From positions 91,461,654-91,525,653 of the forward strand of contig OZ023262.1 of assembly GCA_964006375.1 (NCBI GenBank): a stretch of 64,000 nucleotides of DNA. The letters run 5' to 3'. The notes below the pieces were generated by a model. The model did not search any database. It was not told the DNA's origin and saw only the letters and a program-made list of their open reading frames with translations. This document shows, piece after piece, positions 23,531 to 37,300 of this stretch; the first letter of the stretch is position 1; each line of letters starts with the position of its first letter. The position numbers and the translations under genes were made by a program. The DNA comes from Tillus elongatus (Eukaryota; Arthropoda; Insecta; Coleoptera; Cleridae).

Positions 23531-23734
23531 TTCAAGAAAGTTAAAACGCGAAAATTGATTGATCAGAATGTGAGTAAAAATACTATAAGAAATGACTAAC
23601 AAGCTCTTAGATATGTGTCTAAGTCGTTATTTTTCTTGATTTCGTAAAATATAAGCAAAAATTCCATTGTAAATCAAAATGGTTTTATATAAATTGTAAA
23701 ACTTTGAACAATATGATATTCCTGCTAGTAAATG

Positions 23735-23960
23735 CAAATAGTGCGTAGCTCAGTAGGCTAGGTCCCTGTACATCGTATGATCGACTCCCAGATGACGAGT
23801 TCTAATCCTGGGTAGTGACTTTACTTTTTATAATTTTTTTTAGTCTCATATCACTTTACAATTGACTAATGTGATTGTTGTTATTCCGATGAATTTTTTA
23901 GCGAGTTTTTGTATTAAAAATAATTTAATAAAGAGGAGATGAAAGTTTTAAGACTTAATT
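23735..23960 (+). repeat. tRNA-derived SINE copy
   Basis: The A-box-like TAGCTCAGTAGGCTAGG is at 23746-23762 and the B-box-like AGTTCTAATCC at about 23798-23808. These are RNA polymerase III internal promoter elements in tRNA-like spacing. The body that follows (TGTGATTGTTGTTATTCCG, TTTTTAGCGAGTTTTTGTAT) is shared with 25600-25860 and, inverted, with 4700-4810. A functional tRNA is unlikely because the acceptor arms do not pair. Confidence 0.65.
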
Positions 23961-24054
23961 CAATTTGAATAGCATATATGGTTGTTTGTTCTTGCGCTAA
24001 CTTAGTGAAACCGTTCCATATTTTTTACAGTCGTAGACTTTTCCCGTGGCTTTG

Positions 24055-24123
24055 AATTTACAAAAAATCCTTCAAATGAGCGCGAACTAGGCTCCCTAGA
24101 ACCCATAGTCCAGGGTCAGTTTC

Positions 24124-24128
<5 letters not shown>
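24055..24128 (-). repeat. Family R head fragment
   Basis: CAAATGAGCGCGAACTAGGC, TCCCTAGAACCCATAGTCCA and GGGTCAGTTTCAATTTTA run directly into a TA array. Confidence 0.68.

Positions 24129-24172
<44 letters not shown>
24129..24172. repeat. (TA)n microsatellite, short
   Basis: About 44 bp, the shortest TA array listed, within a family R copy. Confidence 0.95.
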
Positions 24173-24175
<3 letters not shown>

Positions 24176-24269
24176 GGTAAATAATTTACCAAAATTTAGG
24201 TCTCTAAGTTTAAAGACAAAAAAGTTAGAGGCATTTTAAAAAAAATGGGTTTTCCTCAAAACGTATAAA

Positions 24270-25075
24270 GTCGCGATTTTTTATTAGTTAATTTTCTTGT
24301 ACAAAATGTTCTTTTATTAGCGAATTTACTTATGAATGAATTTAGTGAATTTTCTTTGAAGAAACGTTTGTTGCGAATTTTTGTATGAAAAATTATTCAA
24401 TTGATGGAACATTTTTTAAACGAAATTCACCAAAAATAAGGTTTTAGTGGATTTTCGTGCAAACAAGTTATTTTATTTCCAAATTTAATTACAGATTATG
24501 TATATAATTTGAATTTTATGCATTCTTTGTGCAAAGTTTCTTGTAAACAGATTTAGCCAGTTTTTGCAGAAATTTTTTTTGATTCGTAGAAATCATTTTT
24601 TGTAAGATGTTTTTTTGTGAAATTTTGGTATTTAATGATAAATGTATAACAAGTTATTATAAAAAATGTTTAAGAATTTTCTTGATTGTTTGTAAGTTTT
24701 CATGAAATTGTTGTTGGGTCGTCGAAAAAGTATTTGTGAAAAATTATATTTTGGTAGGTGGGTAAATAACTTGAAAGGTTGGTTGGCCAGGAAAATCGGA
24801 CCAGTTTTTTTAATTGATTTAATTCATTTTTATTAGGGAATTTTCTTGTACAAAATGTTTTTTAATAGCGATTTTTCTTATAAGTGAATTTAATGAATTT
24901 TCTTTGAAGAAACATTTGAGAATTTTTGTATGAAAAAAATATTCAATTGATGGAACATTTTTTAAAACAAATCCGGCAAAAATAAGCTTTTAATGGATTT
25001 TCGTGCAAACAAATTATTTTATTTTCAATTTTAATTACAGATTAGGTATGTAATTTGAAGTTTTTGTCTGCTTTT
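24270..25075 (+). repeat. Two direct copies of a 250-bp AT-rich repeat (family D)
   Basis: 24270-24530 and 24815-25075 share AATTTTCTTGTACAAAATGT, TCAATTGATGGAACATTTTT and TGGATTTTCGTGCAAACAA in the same order. A third copy lies at 26355-26540. A MITE-A fragment (GGTAGGTGGGTAAATAACTT, near 24750-24810) lies between them. Confidence 0.7.
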
Positions 25076-25599
25076 TTTAATTTTAATTTTATGAATATAT
25101 TAATTATTATTTTTATTATTATTATTAATAACGTAAGTATAATCTCTACATACACACATATTTACTACACACTACATCACCTATATATTTTTACACTATT
25201 TAGACTTTAGAAGTTATACGCAAAATTTTCGTCCCACTAAAAGTTAGAGAAGACGCAATAGCAAAATTTTGTATATGTTAAACAAAATCTATTAATATTA
25301 CAGACAACGTATATCTTTTCATGGTGCAAAAAGTTCAAGAAGTACCAGGAAGATTATTTTGAGAATTTTATAATTTTTCTCCTGTAAATGTAAAACTGGA
25401 GATTTGAAAGTGAAAATTACTATAACTATTCCTGTTTATGAATGGAGAATATTGCACAAAATGTGGATTAGAATGTTATAGATTTATGCTACTCTTCTCA
25501 TTTGTTAAAATATCTGCAAAATCTGACTCTAAAGACCTTACATATTACAAATGAATAACTTAAGACCATTATCGGTTATCTACCCTTCTTCATTGCAGT
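25076..25599. other. AT-rich sequence, no gene seen
   Basis: No repeat relation or coding frame is recognised. Confidence 0.4.
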
Positions 25600-25865
25600 T
25601 TGACAGAAGCATTACGTGGTGTAACGGTTAGGATCCCTATCTGATGAGTGAAGGGACGCGGATTCAAATCTCACCGTTGGCTGAATTTGTCTTTAAACTT
25701 TTCTTTTTAACTTTTTTCCCTCTTTGATTCCATTATAACGTTATCTGATCAAATTGTGTAATTCCGATATATTTTTTATCGGCTTCTTGTTGACAAGGAA
25801 AGATAAGCACTTTTAAGACTTTTAGTTCAAGTTTAATGGTAGCTGTTGTTGTCCTTAGTTCGGCA
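25600..25865 (+). repeat. tRNA-derived SINE copy with a different head
   Basis: The A-box-like TGGTGTAACGGTTAGG (25617 onward) resembles a tRNA-Glu D arm. The B-box-like GATTCAAATCT lies at about 25661. The body (ATTCCGATATATTTTTTATC, TTTTAAGACTTTTAGTTCAAG) is related to that of the SINE at 23735-23960, although the tRNA-like heads differ. Confidence 0.6.
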
Positions 25866-25984
25866 AAACCCAGCCACAGTTAACATAGACTTAGAGATCT
25901 GTGACATGAGAAGAGGCTGTTTACAACCGGATACAATTTTTGCAGCATCCACAGGCAAAAGAATTTTCTCTGTGAAGCCACAGA

Positions 25985-26335
25985 AAAAAGTGTGCGTGTG
26001 TGTTTTGTTTCTTTAAGGTCGGTCTATTTCCGCGACTATAGCCAATCACCGACGCCAGGGAGCAGTTTCACCTCACTAAGATTGGAAAATTTGCCAAAGC
26101 CCTGCCTTTCTGTAAGAAGGGTAGGGATCTTTAACGTGCCCAACATCGCATTGACACTGGACAAACGGCTTTACGCCCCCTCCGAAGGGCGGAACGTGCA
26201 GACATTCAACTAGCTCAAATACAATGCCATAACCTCGGTTGATGTTAATGTTACAGTTTGTATTGAAAAAGTGAAAGGAGAACCCTGGGATCGAACCCAG
26301 TACCTTTCAGTTCAGAAGCACACGTTCAGATAAGA
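25985..26335 (-). repeat. SINE-like repeat with tRNA T-arm (minus strand)
   Basis: On the minus strand GTACTGGGTTCGATCCCAGG (about 26287-26306) forms a perfect T-arm stem-loop and B box. The body that follows includes GGGCACGTTAAAGATCCCTA and CGTTCCGCCCTTCGGAGGG and ends AAACACACAC. From memory, the GGGATCTTTAACGTGCCC block is widespread in invertebrate repeats. No A box is visible, so the head is partial. The frame at 25992-26213 is chance. Confidence 0.55.
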
Positions 26336-26354
26336 TTTTGGATATTTTTTAATT

Positions 26355-26640
26355 TATTTAATTTATTTTTATTTCTATTGGTTAATTTTCTGGTACAAGA
26401 TGTTCTTTTAGTAGAGCGTTTTCTTATAGATGAATTTAATGAATTTTCCTTGAAGAAACGTTTTTGTATGAAAAATTATTTAACTGATGGAACATTTTTT
26501 AAACGAAATTCATCGAAAATTAGGTTTTAATGGATTAATTTTTTTAGCAGAATTTTGTGTAAAAAATACTTAGCCAGGTTTGATGCCTGCTTCAATTAAA
26601 AAAGACATATCTGCCATTAAAAATATTTTGCTGCGACCAG
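26355..26640 (+). repeat. Family D copy and MITE-A relic
   Basis: 26355-26540 is the third family D copy (TTAACTGATGGAACATTTTT). 26560-26640 ends AATATTTTGCTGCGACCAG, like a decayed MITE-A right end. Confidence 0.55.
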
Positions 26641-26879
26641 ACTTTTAAAATCTAAAATGAACGTGTTTCAGGATTTTTGTAAATATGCACATTAATTGAG
26701 ATCCTGTATTTATTCTATTTGGCTGTTCCACACTGCATAATGTTGGTTTTACAACACATTGTCTGAGGTGCAATGGTCCACGAGCAAGCTACAATACACC
26801 TTTTCTGAGTTCATCAAAGTGGTAAAGGATAAATGAGCGCTACTGGCATGAGGCGTTTATCTGTACCGTGGCTTTGTTA
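26641..26879. other. No feature seen
   Basis: Short interval without a recognisable repeat or gene. Confidence 0.35.
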
Positions 26880-27200
26880 GTTGAAAGGCTACAAATGTAA
26901 AGCGCTTATCTCGGGTAGAGGCACTTCCGAGCTCAGCAGCAGGTCGGCCGGAGTGAGTAATCGCCGCTGCCACCGGGGTAAGAGAGTGCTGTCTGGTCTT
27001 CCGGCGGCGTGTCCGCTGCCCCCTGACCCCGTCAATTCATCTTCCTGGTCTTATCTGCACTCAGGAACCGCCCGCCCCATCATTCACCAGTTTCCAACTG
27101 CCACGACACCACCGCCAAGGATCCGAGCCAACATCATACACCACCTTAACACGAAACTCTCACTCTGACTTGACGCCTAAGGGCAGGACTGGACTACCAG
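26880..27200. other. GC-rich island of unknown nature
   Basis: A sharply GC-richer block (GGTCGGCCGGAGTGAGTAAT, GTCTTCCGGCGGCGTGTCCG) in AT-rich surroundings. The plus frame 26881-27168 (95 codons) has no recognised domain. It could be the 5' untranslated region of a LINE or a host exon. I cannot decide which. Confidence 0.35.
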
Positions 27201-27367
27201 GACAATACAATACTATTTTATCCTGAGAGATTTGTATTATATTTATTTATTCCTTGCTTAGACATAAACTATTCGAAATGCGGGAATAGTCAGCACCCAC
27301 TATATTTAATTCATTTAATGATTATTGCGGATTATGTAAAAATCTAATCAATGGACGATTCTCTAGT

Positions 27368-28157
<790 letters not shown>

Positions 28158-28159
28158 GA

Positions 28160-28440
28160 GGTGTGCGAACCCATGATTCTCTCGAACCGAACTATGAACG
28201 AACCCAAGAAAATATATTTATTCGAACATCGAACTTCGAACTTTGAACTTCTAACCTCGGAAATAGTAGGTCTAAGCTTCACAGCCGAATTTAGAACTTC
28301 TTAAAAGTTTTTAATAGAACATGGAACTAACCAAAATTCTTCAATATTCCTATATAATTTTCTTAAATGCATATTTAGGCATACAGTAGCACAGAATATT
28401 TGGTACTAGAAGAACCCATTCTTTTTACAAAAAGTAAATG
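28160..28440. other. GAAC-rich sequence, no gene
   Basis: Contains several near-repeats of TCGAACTTCGAAC between 28190 and 28260, a small local repeat. Nothing else is recognised. Confidence 0.4.
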
Positions 28441-31400
28441 TTTGACAAAATTTGCAGGTCGATTGGGTGAAAATGACTTCCGGTGCTGATGCTAACCCGT
28501 GTAAGGTTGCTAGTCCTCCATCGGGCGCCTCCCCAGGTGGCGGAGAGGGGAACACCTCCCAGATTTGGGTGGTACCGAGGAAATGATACACTCGGGGTGG
28601 ACCAAAACTAGCACTGAACAGCGGCAGCTGGCTGCTTCAGAACTGATCACAGGCATGAGTTAGATAAACTTAATTGGTTGTGAATTAGACAACAGACGGC
28701 AGAGTAGCAACCAAAGAAAGCCGTCTGCACAGCGATGAGGAAGGCAAGGGGAAACCACCTAATTATTTCCCAAGAATATTACAATGGCAAGTACAACAAA
28801 GACAATGGCCCCTAGTCCCCGTCAGACTTTAGGTGGCCAGGAGGTGCTAAGAATCCCCGGGAGGAATCAACATAAACGGTTAGAAACGAACTTAAACCAA
28901 TTCAGACCACTTAAGATGGAGTTTCGAATTGCAACATGGAATGTGACGAGTTTATTATAGGCTGGAAAACTGGCTAACGTGTGCCAGAAAATGAATAGGT
29001 TGAAAGTGCAAATTCTGGGCATAAGCAAGGTGAGATATCCAGGGACTGGATCGGTCAATCTAATGAGCCAAACTTTCTATTACTCCGGTAACAAGAACCC
29101 GAACCACTATAATGGCGTTGCTGTGATACTGGGCGCGGAGTTGCACAGAGCAGTTTCAAGTTTTGTGCCGATGTCGGATCGATGCATGTTGCTGCAGATA
29201 GGAGGAACACCCATAAATATTAATATAATCCAAGTATATGCTTCTACTGCTGATAAGCTAATCGAGGAACTGGAGGAATGGTACGAAGATCTAGACAAGC
29301 TATTGAAGATGACAAAGAAAGAGGACATCAACATAGTATTAGGTAATTTTAATGCCAAAATAGGCAAGAGACGATTCGCAAACTTGATGCGAGAACATGG
29401 ACTGGGCAATCGGAATGACAGGGGAGACAGGCTGTTGGAATTCTGCCAATGCTACGAAATGGTAATAACCAATACTTGGTTTAAATTACCCCATCGAAGG
29501 CTCTACACGTGGACTTCGCCACAACATACCTCTAGCAGAATTGTACGCAATCAAATTGATTATATCTTGATTAATCAAAGGTACCGTAATACTATCAAAA
29601 GCGCAAAAACATATCCAAGTGCTGATGCCAACTCTAATCATAATCCGATTGTGGCAAGCTTCAACCCCAGATAAAAGGCAACAAAGAAAACTAGGTCCAA
29701 AACTGAACCCAACACACAAAGCCTGAGAAATAAAACAACTAGAGATAAAGTTGCTACAGAGTTAAATAAGTGTCTCTTAGAAATAGATCGTCAACAAGCA
29801 AGCAGTACAGCAGATACAAACAACTTATGGAAACCTATAAAGCAAATACTGGTAAACACCACGGAAACACAGTTACCAAGAAAACAGGGGAACAGAAAGA
29901 AGAATTGGATGACAGCGGAGATACTAGAATTGATGGATGAACGAAGACGATACAAGAACAGAAATACATCGGAATACAAACAACTGAACAGTGAAATAAG
30001 AATTAAAATAAAGGTAGAAAAAGAGGACTGGATGAACGAGAGATGTAGGGTAATAGAGGAACTACAGGACATACATGATTTTTTCAATATGTACAGAGTA
30101 AATTAGGGAATTTGCGCATAGCGACAGGAAACATTCACAACATCTACTAGAGGACAACAACGGACATCTAATACAGAGCACTCAAGATAAATTGAGGAAA
30201 TGGGAAAGTTATATCAAGAACCTATTCGAAGAGGACAGAACCGAAGACGACGAAGGCCCAACAGTTCTGGAGAGGGAAGTAGAAGTTGCCATTAAACAGC
30301 TTAAAATAAATAAAACCCCAGGACCCGACGAAATTCAGATATTGAAACTGATAAACGAGAACAACCTCAACTTACTTGTCTCCCTGTTTAATAAAATTTA
30401 CGAGACAGGAAGAATACCAGACGAATGGATGGAGTCGATCTTCGTACCCTTGCCAAAACAACCACACTCCCACATATTCGAGGACTTAAGGATGATAAGT
30501 CTTATGAGCCATGCCCTTAAGATACTATTAAAAATATTATATAACAGGTTATTTAGAAGATGCGAAGCAGAGATAGGACATGATCAGTTTGGTTTTAGGG
30601 GTGGTATGGGGACAAGAGAAACGCTGTTTAGCTTACAGGTGTTGTGCCAGAAGTGTTACGATCAACTCTGTTTTGTCGACTTTGAGAACGCCTTCAACCG
30701 AGTGAAGCATCCGAATTGGATAGACGACCTACGAAATATAGCTCTAGACGGCAAGAGTTTAATATTAATCAAAAACTTATACCGGTACCAAGTGGCCAAA
30801 ATTCGAATAGAGTGCGAAACAGCATAAATATTGGGAGAGAAGTAAGACAGGGATGCGTATTGTCACCCATGTTGTTTAATCTGTATTCTGAGCTTCTGTT
30901 CAAAAAGGCTCTTGAGAAAGTTAAGGAAGGTATAAAAGTAAATGGCGTTCGGATAAACACTATTAGATACGTCGACGACACCGCATTGGTGGCAGATACG
31001 GATACCGGCTTACAAAATATTCTAGATCAGCTAAATGAGACATGTTTGCAACTTGGAATGCGGATCAACGAGATGAAAACGAAAATAATAGTAATGCAGA
31101 GGAGACAGAATGTACGTATACCCTTCATTATAAATAGTAATATATTACAACAGGTCAATTATTATAAATACTTGGGATGCTGGATAGAGAGCCAATTAAA
31201 CGTAGAAAAAGATAAATTTCAGAATTGCCCAAGCCAAAAGCAACTTTACAAAAATACGAAGCCTTCTTTTCGATTCGCATCTCCACATAAACCTAAGGTT
31301 AAGGTTAGCAAAATGCTACATACATATGGTCAGTCCTTCTGTATGGAGTAGAGATACGGACCTTAAAAATAACGAGCATGAATAAACTGGAAGCTTTCGA

Positions 31401-31745
31401 GATGTGGGGCTATGGGCGCATACTAAAAATACCATGGACAGCAAGAGTGCGAAATGAAGAGGTCTTACGCAGAGTGAACAGAGACAGAAAGCTTCTCCAG
31501 GTTGTCAAGCGGAGGAAGACAGCATTTCTGGGCCACTTATTGCACAATCCCAAATATTATATCCCCCATCTCATAATTAAAGGTAAAGTAGAGGGGAAAA
31601 GAAGTGCAGGCAGAAAGAAACTGTCATGGCTGAGAAACATAAGATATTGGGCAGGACTGGGCTTTGAGAACTTGATGAGAGCGGCGAAGGATAGAGAGGA
31701 GTGTGCTGTTGTAGTCGCTAATCTCCATTAGTGGAGATGGCATCC
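28441..31745 (+). mobile_element. RTE-type LINE copy, inactivated
   Basis: The 5' part (28450-28915) has the GC-rich leader with GGTGGCGGAGAGGGGAACAC and GGCAAGGGGAAACCACCTAA, words often found before RTE-type endonuclease ORFs in insects. The coding region follows at 28916-31731. The 3' end lies near CTCCATTAGTGGAGATGGCA (31723-31742). I see no clear target duplication. Confidence 0.82.
28916..31731 (+). pseudogene. RTE-type endonuclease/reverse transcriptase
   Basis: ATG at 28916 starts MEFRIATWNVTSLL, the APE-type endonuclease start, followed by an in-frame stop (TAG 28958-28960). Endonuclease pieces continue: ILGISKVRYPGTG, NIVLGNFNAKIGKR and NQIDYILINQRYR. A stop follows at 29672. RT pieces are INKTPGPDEIQILKLINENN, YDQLCFVDFENAFNRVKHPN, REVRQGCVLSPMLFNLYSEL and RYVDDTALVADT, so the catalytic box is YVDD. 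The C-terminal tail is RRKTAFLGHLLHN, GKRSAGRKKLSWLRNI. Frames change near 30100-30190, near 30820 and near 31230-31380. Insect databases often label such proteins craniofacial development protein 2-like. Confidence 0.9.
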
Positions 31746-34205
31746 TTTATCTCAAAACAAAGCATTTTCAGACTTTTTTATAGTAACATTTTACCTTATT
31801 TTTACCTTAAGAATACGTTCTTAAAACAGTTTTCTTTCCTCCCCGAACACCTTTATATATGATTTTTTTATGCAATCGTTATTTTCTCATTAGCAGAGAT
31901 TTTTTTGCACAAGTTGCTTAAAATGACTAAAACCTCTTGCAGAGATCGCACATTATTTATGTAGTAGGCCAAAAGACAAACTATGGAGATTTCTCCTGCA
32001 GTAGTTTATAGCGCAGTAACGTATACTGGACAAATGAATTCTGTTGGCGTGATTGCGTATACATGAGTGTATCCGCGCTGGCGTATGTGGGTGGGTGGAT
32101 ATGCATGTATGTTTTAATTTTAATACCTATTTTTAGCAAACACCAAGTTTGAGGGAGATAAAAGAAATAAGTTAAAAAAAGAGCTTGTTAGATTAGCATT
32201 ATCAAGACAGGTTTTGTCATTGTGAAAAGCAAGGTCAAATGCATCCTTGTACATTTGAAAGATTGACAGTTACTAAATAAGCCCGTTGTCAAAGTCAAAA
32301 CCCTCAAATAAAAAATAAAAAAACTATGGAGAGAATACAGGTCTCTCGGTTTAATTAATTTTAATGAAGACTTTGTAATAAGATTGATCGTCCCTCAGCA
32401 TCCGTAAAATGGGCATGCAATAACAGGAAACATTTATGTAAATAACATGCCGAGTTTATGTCTCAGTCGAGTCTACAAAGTACGTTTTCTATCCCTTTTA
32501 TTCCAGAATAGTTGAGCAACATTATTGACCTCCCTATCGTCCAATAAATGGTTATAGTGACATAACTTTAACTCACTTTGTACAAGTTTTCCAATCTTAT
32601 CTTTATACATGACTTCTTTGTGGGGGATTTAGTTAAATTGAAGCTCGTTTTCAGACTTTTATTCTGTCGGAATATCCGTAGCCGGTAATGCTGACCATCT
32701 CCGTATTTCACGTTCAACTTCGACACTGCATAAAACGTGTTCAGAATTTCAGCATTAAAGTATCCTTTTCAGTGACCAAATTGCAATCATTTTCTGTCTG
32801 GCGGTTAAGCTTGTATTACTTGAGAAAAGAGAAGATTTCACCAAACCTTATTTCTTTTTATTTCCAAATAACAATTTTATTCCCAAGTTTGCGAATGTAG
32901 AATGTATTCAGGAAAATTAGCAGATATAAACAGCTTACGCTCCAGAAGTCTCACGCTACATTTCTTATCTGTTTTATCTAGAAATTATTTTACTTATTTG
33001 ATATAGGTTTTGTACGCTTAAATTTAATTTGTCACCTTCATAATTACAAACAATGCATTAATATACAGGGTGTTTTAGTTTACATTTGATAGGGGCATTG
33101 ATTTCTCAATTGATTACCCGTCGAAATATTCTTCGAATCCAAGCAGAGTATTGAACTTTTAAAAAGAGATAGATTCTCCAATAATTTCTTTAACACTGTG
33201 ATATCGATTTGTGTTTCGGTGGGTGTGTATTGCTAAAATAATATCATCTGTCAAATATGTATTGCATTTACGACAATTTTCAGTGGCGTAGAATATGCGA
33301 TCTGAAACCAGTTTCTAGCCTGAAACTTTTAGACCAGTTATATTTTTAGTACAGTTTGGCCTCCTTCAGATGCCCTTATAAAGATACGTGTTTAATATCT
33401 GACCAAGCTGAGTAATTTTTGGCAAATGAATCTTATTATTATTACTAAAGCGTTCGATTTTCTTTAGTTCAAGTTCCAATCTATGTGCTTCAGAAAATTG
33501 ACATGTTACAATATAATGTTTACAATCTATGAAGTGTAGAACTGCTTCTATAAACAGCAGACTTTGGAGTATTACTTAGATAGTTTTCCAAAATAGACAT
33601 AACAAATGCACATAGCACAATTAATGCTCAAATGCAATTTCACACAAAAGCCTTAAAAATTCACAATTATGACTTGATGGAGGTGAATTCCAATAAAGCT
33701 TTAAACTGTTTTAACCCTCATTATTACTGTTTCAATAGGCTAGCAGGAAGTACCTTTGGAAGAATTGTTATGACTTCTCAGATTACTTAGGATTAGTGAT
33801 TTTTAAATAAATTTACAAAATATGACTGATGACAGACGACTGTAATAGGAGGTAAACATTTTAGAGTGAAAAATGTAAACAAAAGCATATAACTTTTTAT
33901 ATCAGAAATCTATATTGTTCCGTCGTTATTTTCGACACCTTTTTTGCCACACGCACGTGCCGACTAGGGACAACAAAATAATTGGTCACCCTGAGCACGT
34001 CACACAATGTTGGTCAACCCGAAGATGTCACCCTGGAGATTTATCTTCTCGAACGGCGGTCTGATTGGCTAAATAGGCCGCCTACCCCTTCTTGATCCCT
34101 AGAGTCAGGAAGACTTCGGAATCAAGAACTCTGTAAAGGCCCCATTTCATCGATGATCATACTATGGTGCAGTTCACTCTATCAGTTAGAGTCCTTCTTC
34201 ACCCC
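31746..34205. other. About 2.4 kb without a recognised gene
   Basis: Mostly AT-rich, non-repetitive within the window. ATACAGGGTGTTTTAGTTTAC near 33063 looks like a Tc1/mariner-type end without a partner. The block 33940-34190 is GC-richer (GAACGGCGGTCTGATTGGCT) and sits just outside the Tx1-like LINE 3' end. No frame exceeds about 70 codons. Confidence 0.45.
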
Positions 34206-34335
34206 CTGAGCATTTTTTTTTCAATTCCATCATTTATTCAAAGTACATATGTAACAACTTTAAATCAAAATATAAAATACACAATCTTTTCACCTAACGT
34301 ATTTACATAAACATATTTACAAAATAAATAAATAA

Positions 34336-37300
34336 TTAAAAACAAAATATTAATTTACTAAGCTCATTTGCTTGATAAGTCCTTGTTTTAATATATCGGT
34401 CTTTCCTATACATATTTATCATTTTTTCCAGATTAAATTTTACTTCAAGGTTAGCATAAAACACTCCACACAAAAACCACTGCCACACATTTTCACTGTC
34501 TTTGTTACCTATAAAGTCAGTAGCTATGTTTGCACAAATGTCTTCACTTAACATATTACACTTAAAAACATTCTTTAATTTGTTACTAACCCATTCCCAA
34601 TTTCTGTCCGCCGTGTTGCATTTTTTTATCCTATGTGTTAAAGTATCCACGTCATTTAAAGCACATATTTCACACAAATTGTTTTGGGTAATGCCATGCC
34701 GAAACATTTTATCCTTAGTGGGGTAGATCTCATTTATTATCTTGTATGTTGCTGACCTCCAGTCTCTTGGCAAAAAGTCGTTGTCGAATATTTTCCAAAT
34801 TTTGTTCCAAGCAATATTTGGATGCTTTAGCTGAATACTTGCTGTTATTTTTCTTTCGTCTATAAACATGTGATACAGATCTTTGGTGTTTACAATCGAA
34901 TTTTGTTGCAGATGAAGCATTTGAACTTTACTTATTATTTTTTTGTATGCCTTTAGCGAATGTGATGCTATTGTGTTGTCCGCAAATATAATATTAAGGC
35001 TGGATTTGTACCTAACTTTGTCGACATTTGGAGACCACGAAGAAAACTGTGTTTTTATAAATAAGGCCATGGCTTTATCTTCAATATTTATGAGATTAAG
35101 ACCTCCTTTATCTCGGTGTAGGTAAAGTTGCATTCTCGCTACCCTGTACATGTCGCCCCACCATACAAACCTTCCTGTTATCTGGACAATTCTTTGGCTA
35201 TATTTATTTCCAAGAGGTAATAATTGGGATGTGAACCATATCTTTGAAAGTACATAACAGTTAAGGTACCATATTTTTGTTATCAGGTCTGCATGCACCA
35301 TTTTGTCTCTGATTATCGTTGCCTGTACATTGTTTATTATCTTGGTCCAGTTTTTCTCGTACATCTCTGCAGGGCTGTTAGTAAAGAGAATACCTAATAT
35401 TTTTACTTCATTCGTATTATCAAACGAGGATTGAAGAGCTGTAAATCCCAAGTTATGTTGAGCTTTTCCTAGTACTAGCATTTTGGATTTACTGTGATTA
35501 ACTTTACTGTTGGATGCTTTTTCATATATTTTGATTATCCTTTCAGCAGCTGTTAAATCTGATTGGTTTCCTATCAATAAGCATATATCGTCTGCATATG
35601 CCAGGATTTTGACGGTTTCATTTTTTATTTCAACACCTTTTAGCGCTAAACTGCAAAGCTGGATGAACGGTTCCATGGCCAAACAAAATACAATCATCGA
35701 CAAAGGGCAGCCCTGTCTTACTCCTGCTTTCACTTGTATGTATTCTGTTAGGTATCCATTGATCATAATTTTGGTTCTATTGGTGTCATAAATTTTTTGT
35801 AACAGTGTAATTGTATTCACACCAAAATTTTGTCTTTCAAGTATACACCAAATATATTTATATGCAATGCGATCAAATGCCTGCTCAAAGTCGATACTTA
35901 GAATGGCACATTCCTCATCTTTTACTTGTTCTTTCTCTATTATTAGATCTCTTAGGATCAGCAAGTTGTTAAATATTGACCTATTTGTACCACAATTCTG
36001 TTCCACGCCAATTAGTTTATCTATTATATTTCCAAATCTTTTTGCCAAAATTTTCATAAATAATTTGTAATCAGTATTTGTTAAAGTTATTTTCCTAACA
36101 TCACTCATTTGTTTAATTTCATGGTTCTTAGGTATCAAAATCATAACACCATCCGCAAATGTGTCCAGTGAAAAATTTTTTTCTGAAAGAATCTTATTAT
36201 AAAGTTTTAGGATATCTTTATGTAATATATCAAAATAAATTTTATAAAACTCGTATGTAAGTCCATCTGGACCCGGTGTTTTTTTATTCTTCGTTAGCTT
36301 TATGGCCTCCTTAAGCTCATCTTCTGTTATCTGTGATAGCAAAGTTTGATTATCATAATCAGTAATGTTTCTATTCATATGTTGTGTTAGATATTTCAGT
36401 TCTTTTTCTTCGATTCCTACTTCAGATGAGCTTGATGTAACAGCGGTTTTAACATAATGAAATATTTCTTTAGTATCCGTAATATCTCTATTTCGTATAT
36501 CGTCTCTCATTGTTGTTATTGTTGAGTTTTTATGAAATTTCCTTCCCTCCATTACCTCGTATAAGTTCAGTTTATCATATCCTGCTTTTTTGGATTTATC
36601 CCTATAAAAATTATTGATATGTTTTTCTTTTATATTTTGAATAGTTTGCTTTATCTCTTTAAACTCATCAAGAATTCTTTCACCGTTGTTAAGTCTTATC
36701 TTTATATCATTTAAAACATTATAATAAAAACTCAGCTTATTTTTAGTATCAACTGTGGCTTGTATTTGTGTAAATTTAAGGAATTTCACTATACCAGGTT
36801 TAAATATTTTAAACCACCACTTTGAAAAATCAGTTCTATACTGTGGTCTAGTTTGAAGATCTAATATTGTTTCTTCTATTTCATTTTTCCAGTTTTCTAA
36901 GGTGTATGATTTTACTTTCCAGTAGCCCCAGCCATGCTTAGGGTAAAATTTTCTTTCTGTTTTCAGATATATTATTAATGCATGGTGGTCCGTAAAACTA
37001 GTTGGCAAAACTTTAGAGTTGTGGACTAGCCCGACAGCTTCTTCTGCCATATATGCCCTGTCTATGCGTGACGCAGAATCATTTCTGACATAGGTAAACT
37101 CTACAAGATCGCCGAAGAGATATTCCCATACATCTTTTAAATTTAGACGGCAAACGATATTTTGTAGTGATTTGCATACATTTACCTGGTTTCTGCTGTC
37201 TTTTCTTTTGATTACACAGTTAAAGTCTCCTAGAAGCATAAATGGCCTGGAAAAGTACAAAAAATCCACAATGGTTTGCTCGAAAAATTCTTGCCTAGCT

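Noticed and set aside
23735..23825. Functional tRNA gene
   Set aside because: A and B boxes are present, but the acceptor and anticodon stems do not pair well and the same body follows another head. A SINE explains it better.
25640..25665. CTGATGAGTGAAGGGACG as a hammerhead core
   Set aside because: It lies inside the tRNA-like SINE head between the A and B boxes, with no GAAAC-GTC part and no stem pairing.
30192..30827. Separate host genes for the RTE reverse transcriptase fragments
   Set aside because: The fragments are collinear parts of one LINE frame broken by stops and frameshifts, not independent genes.
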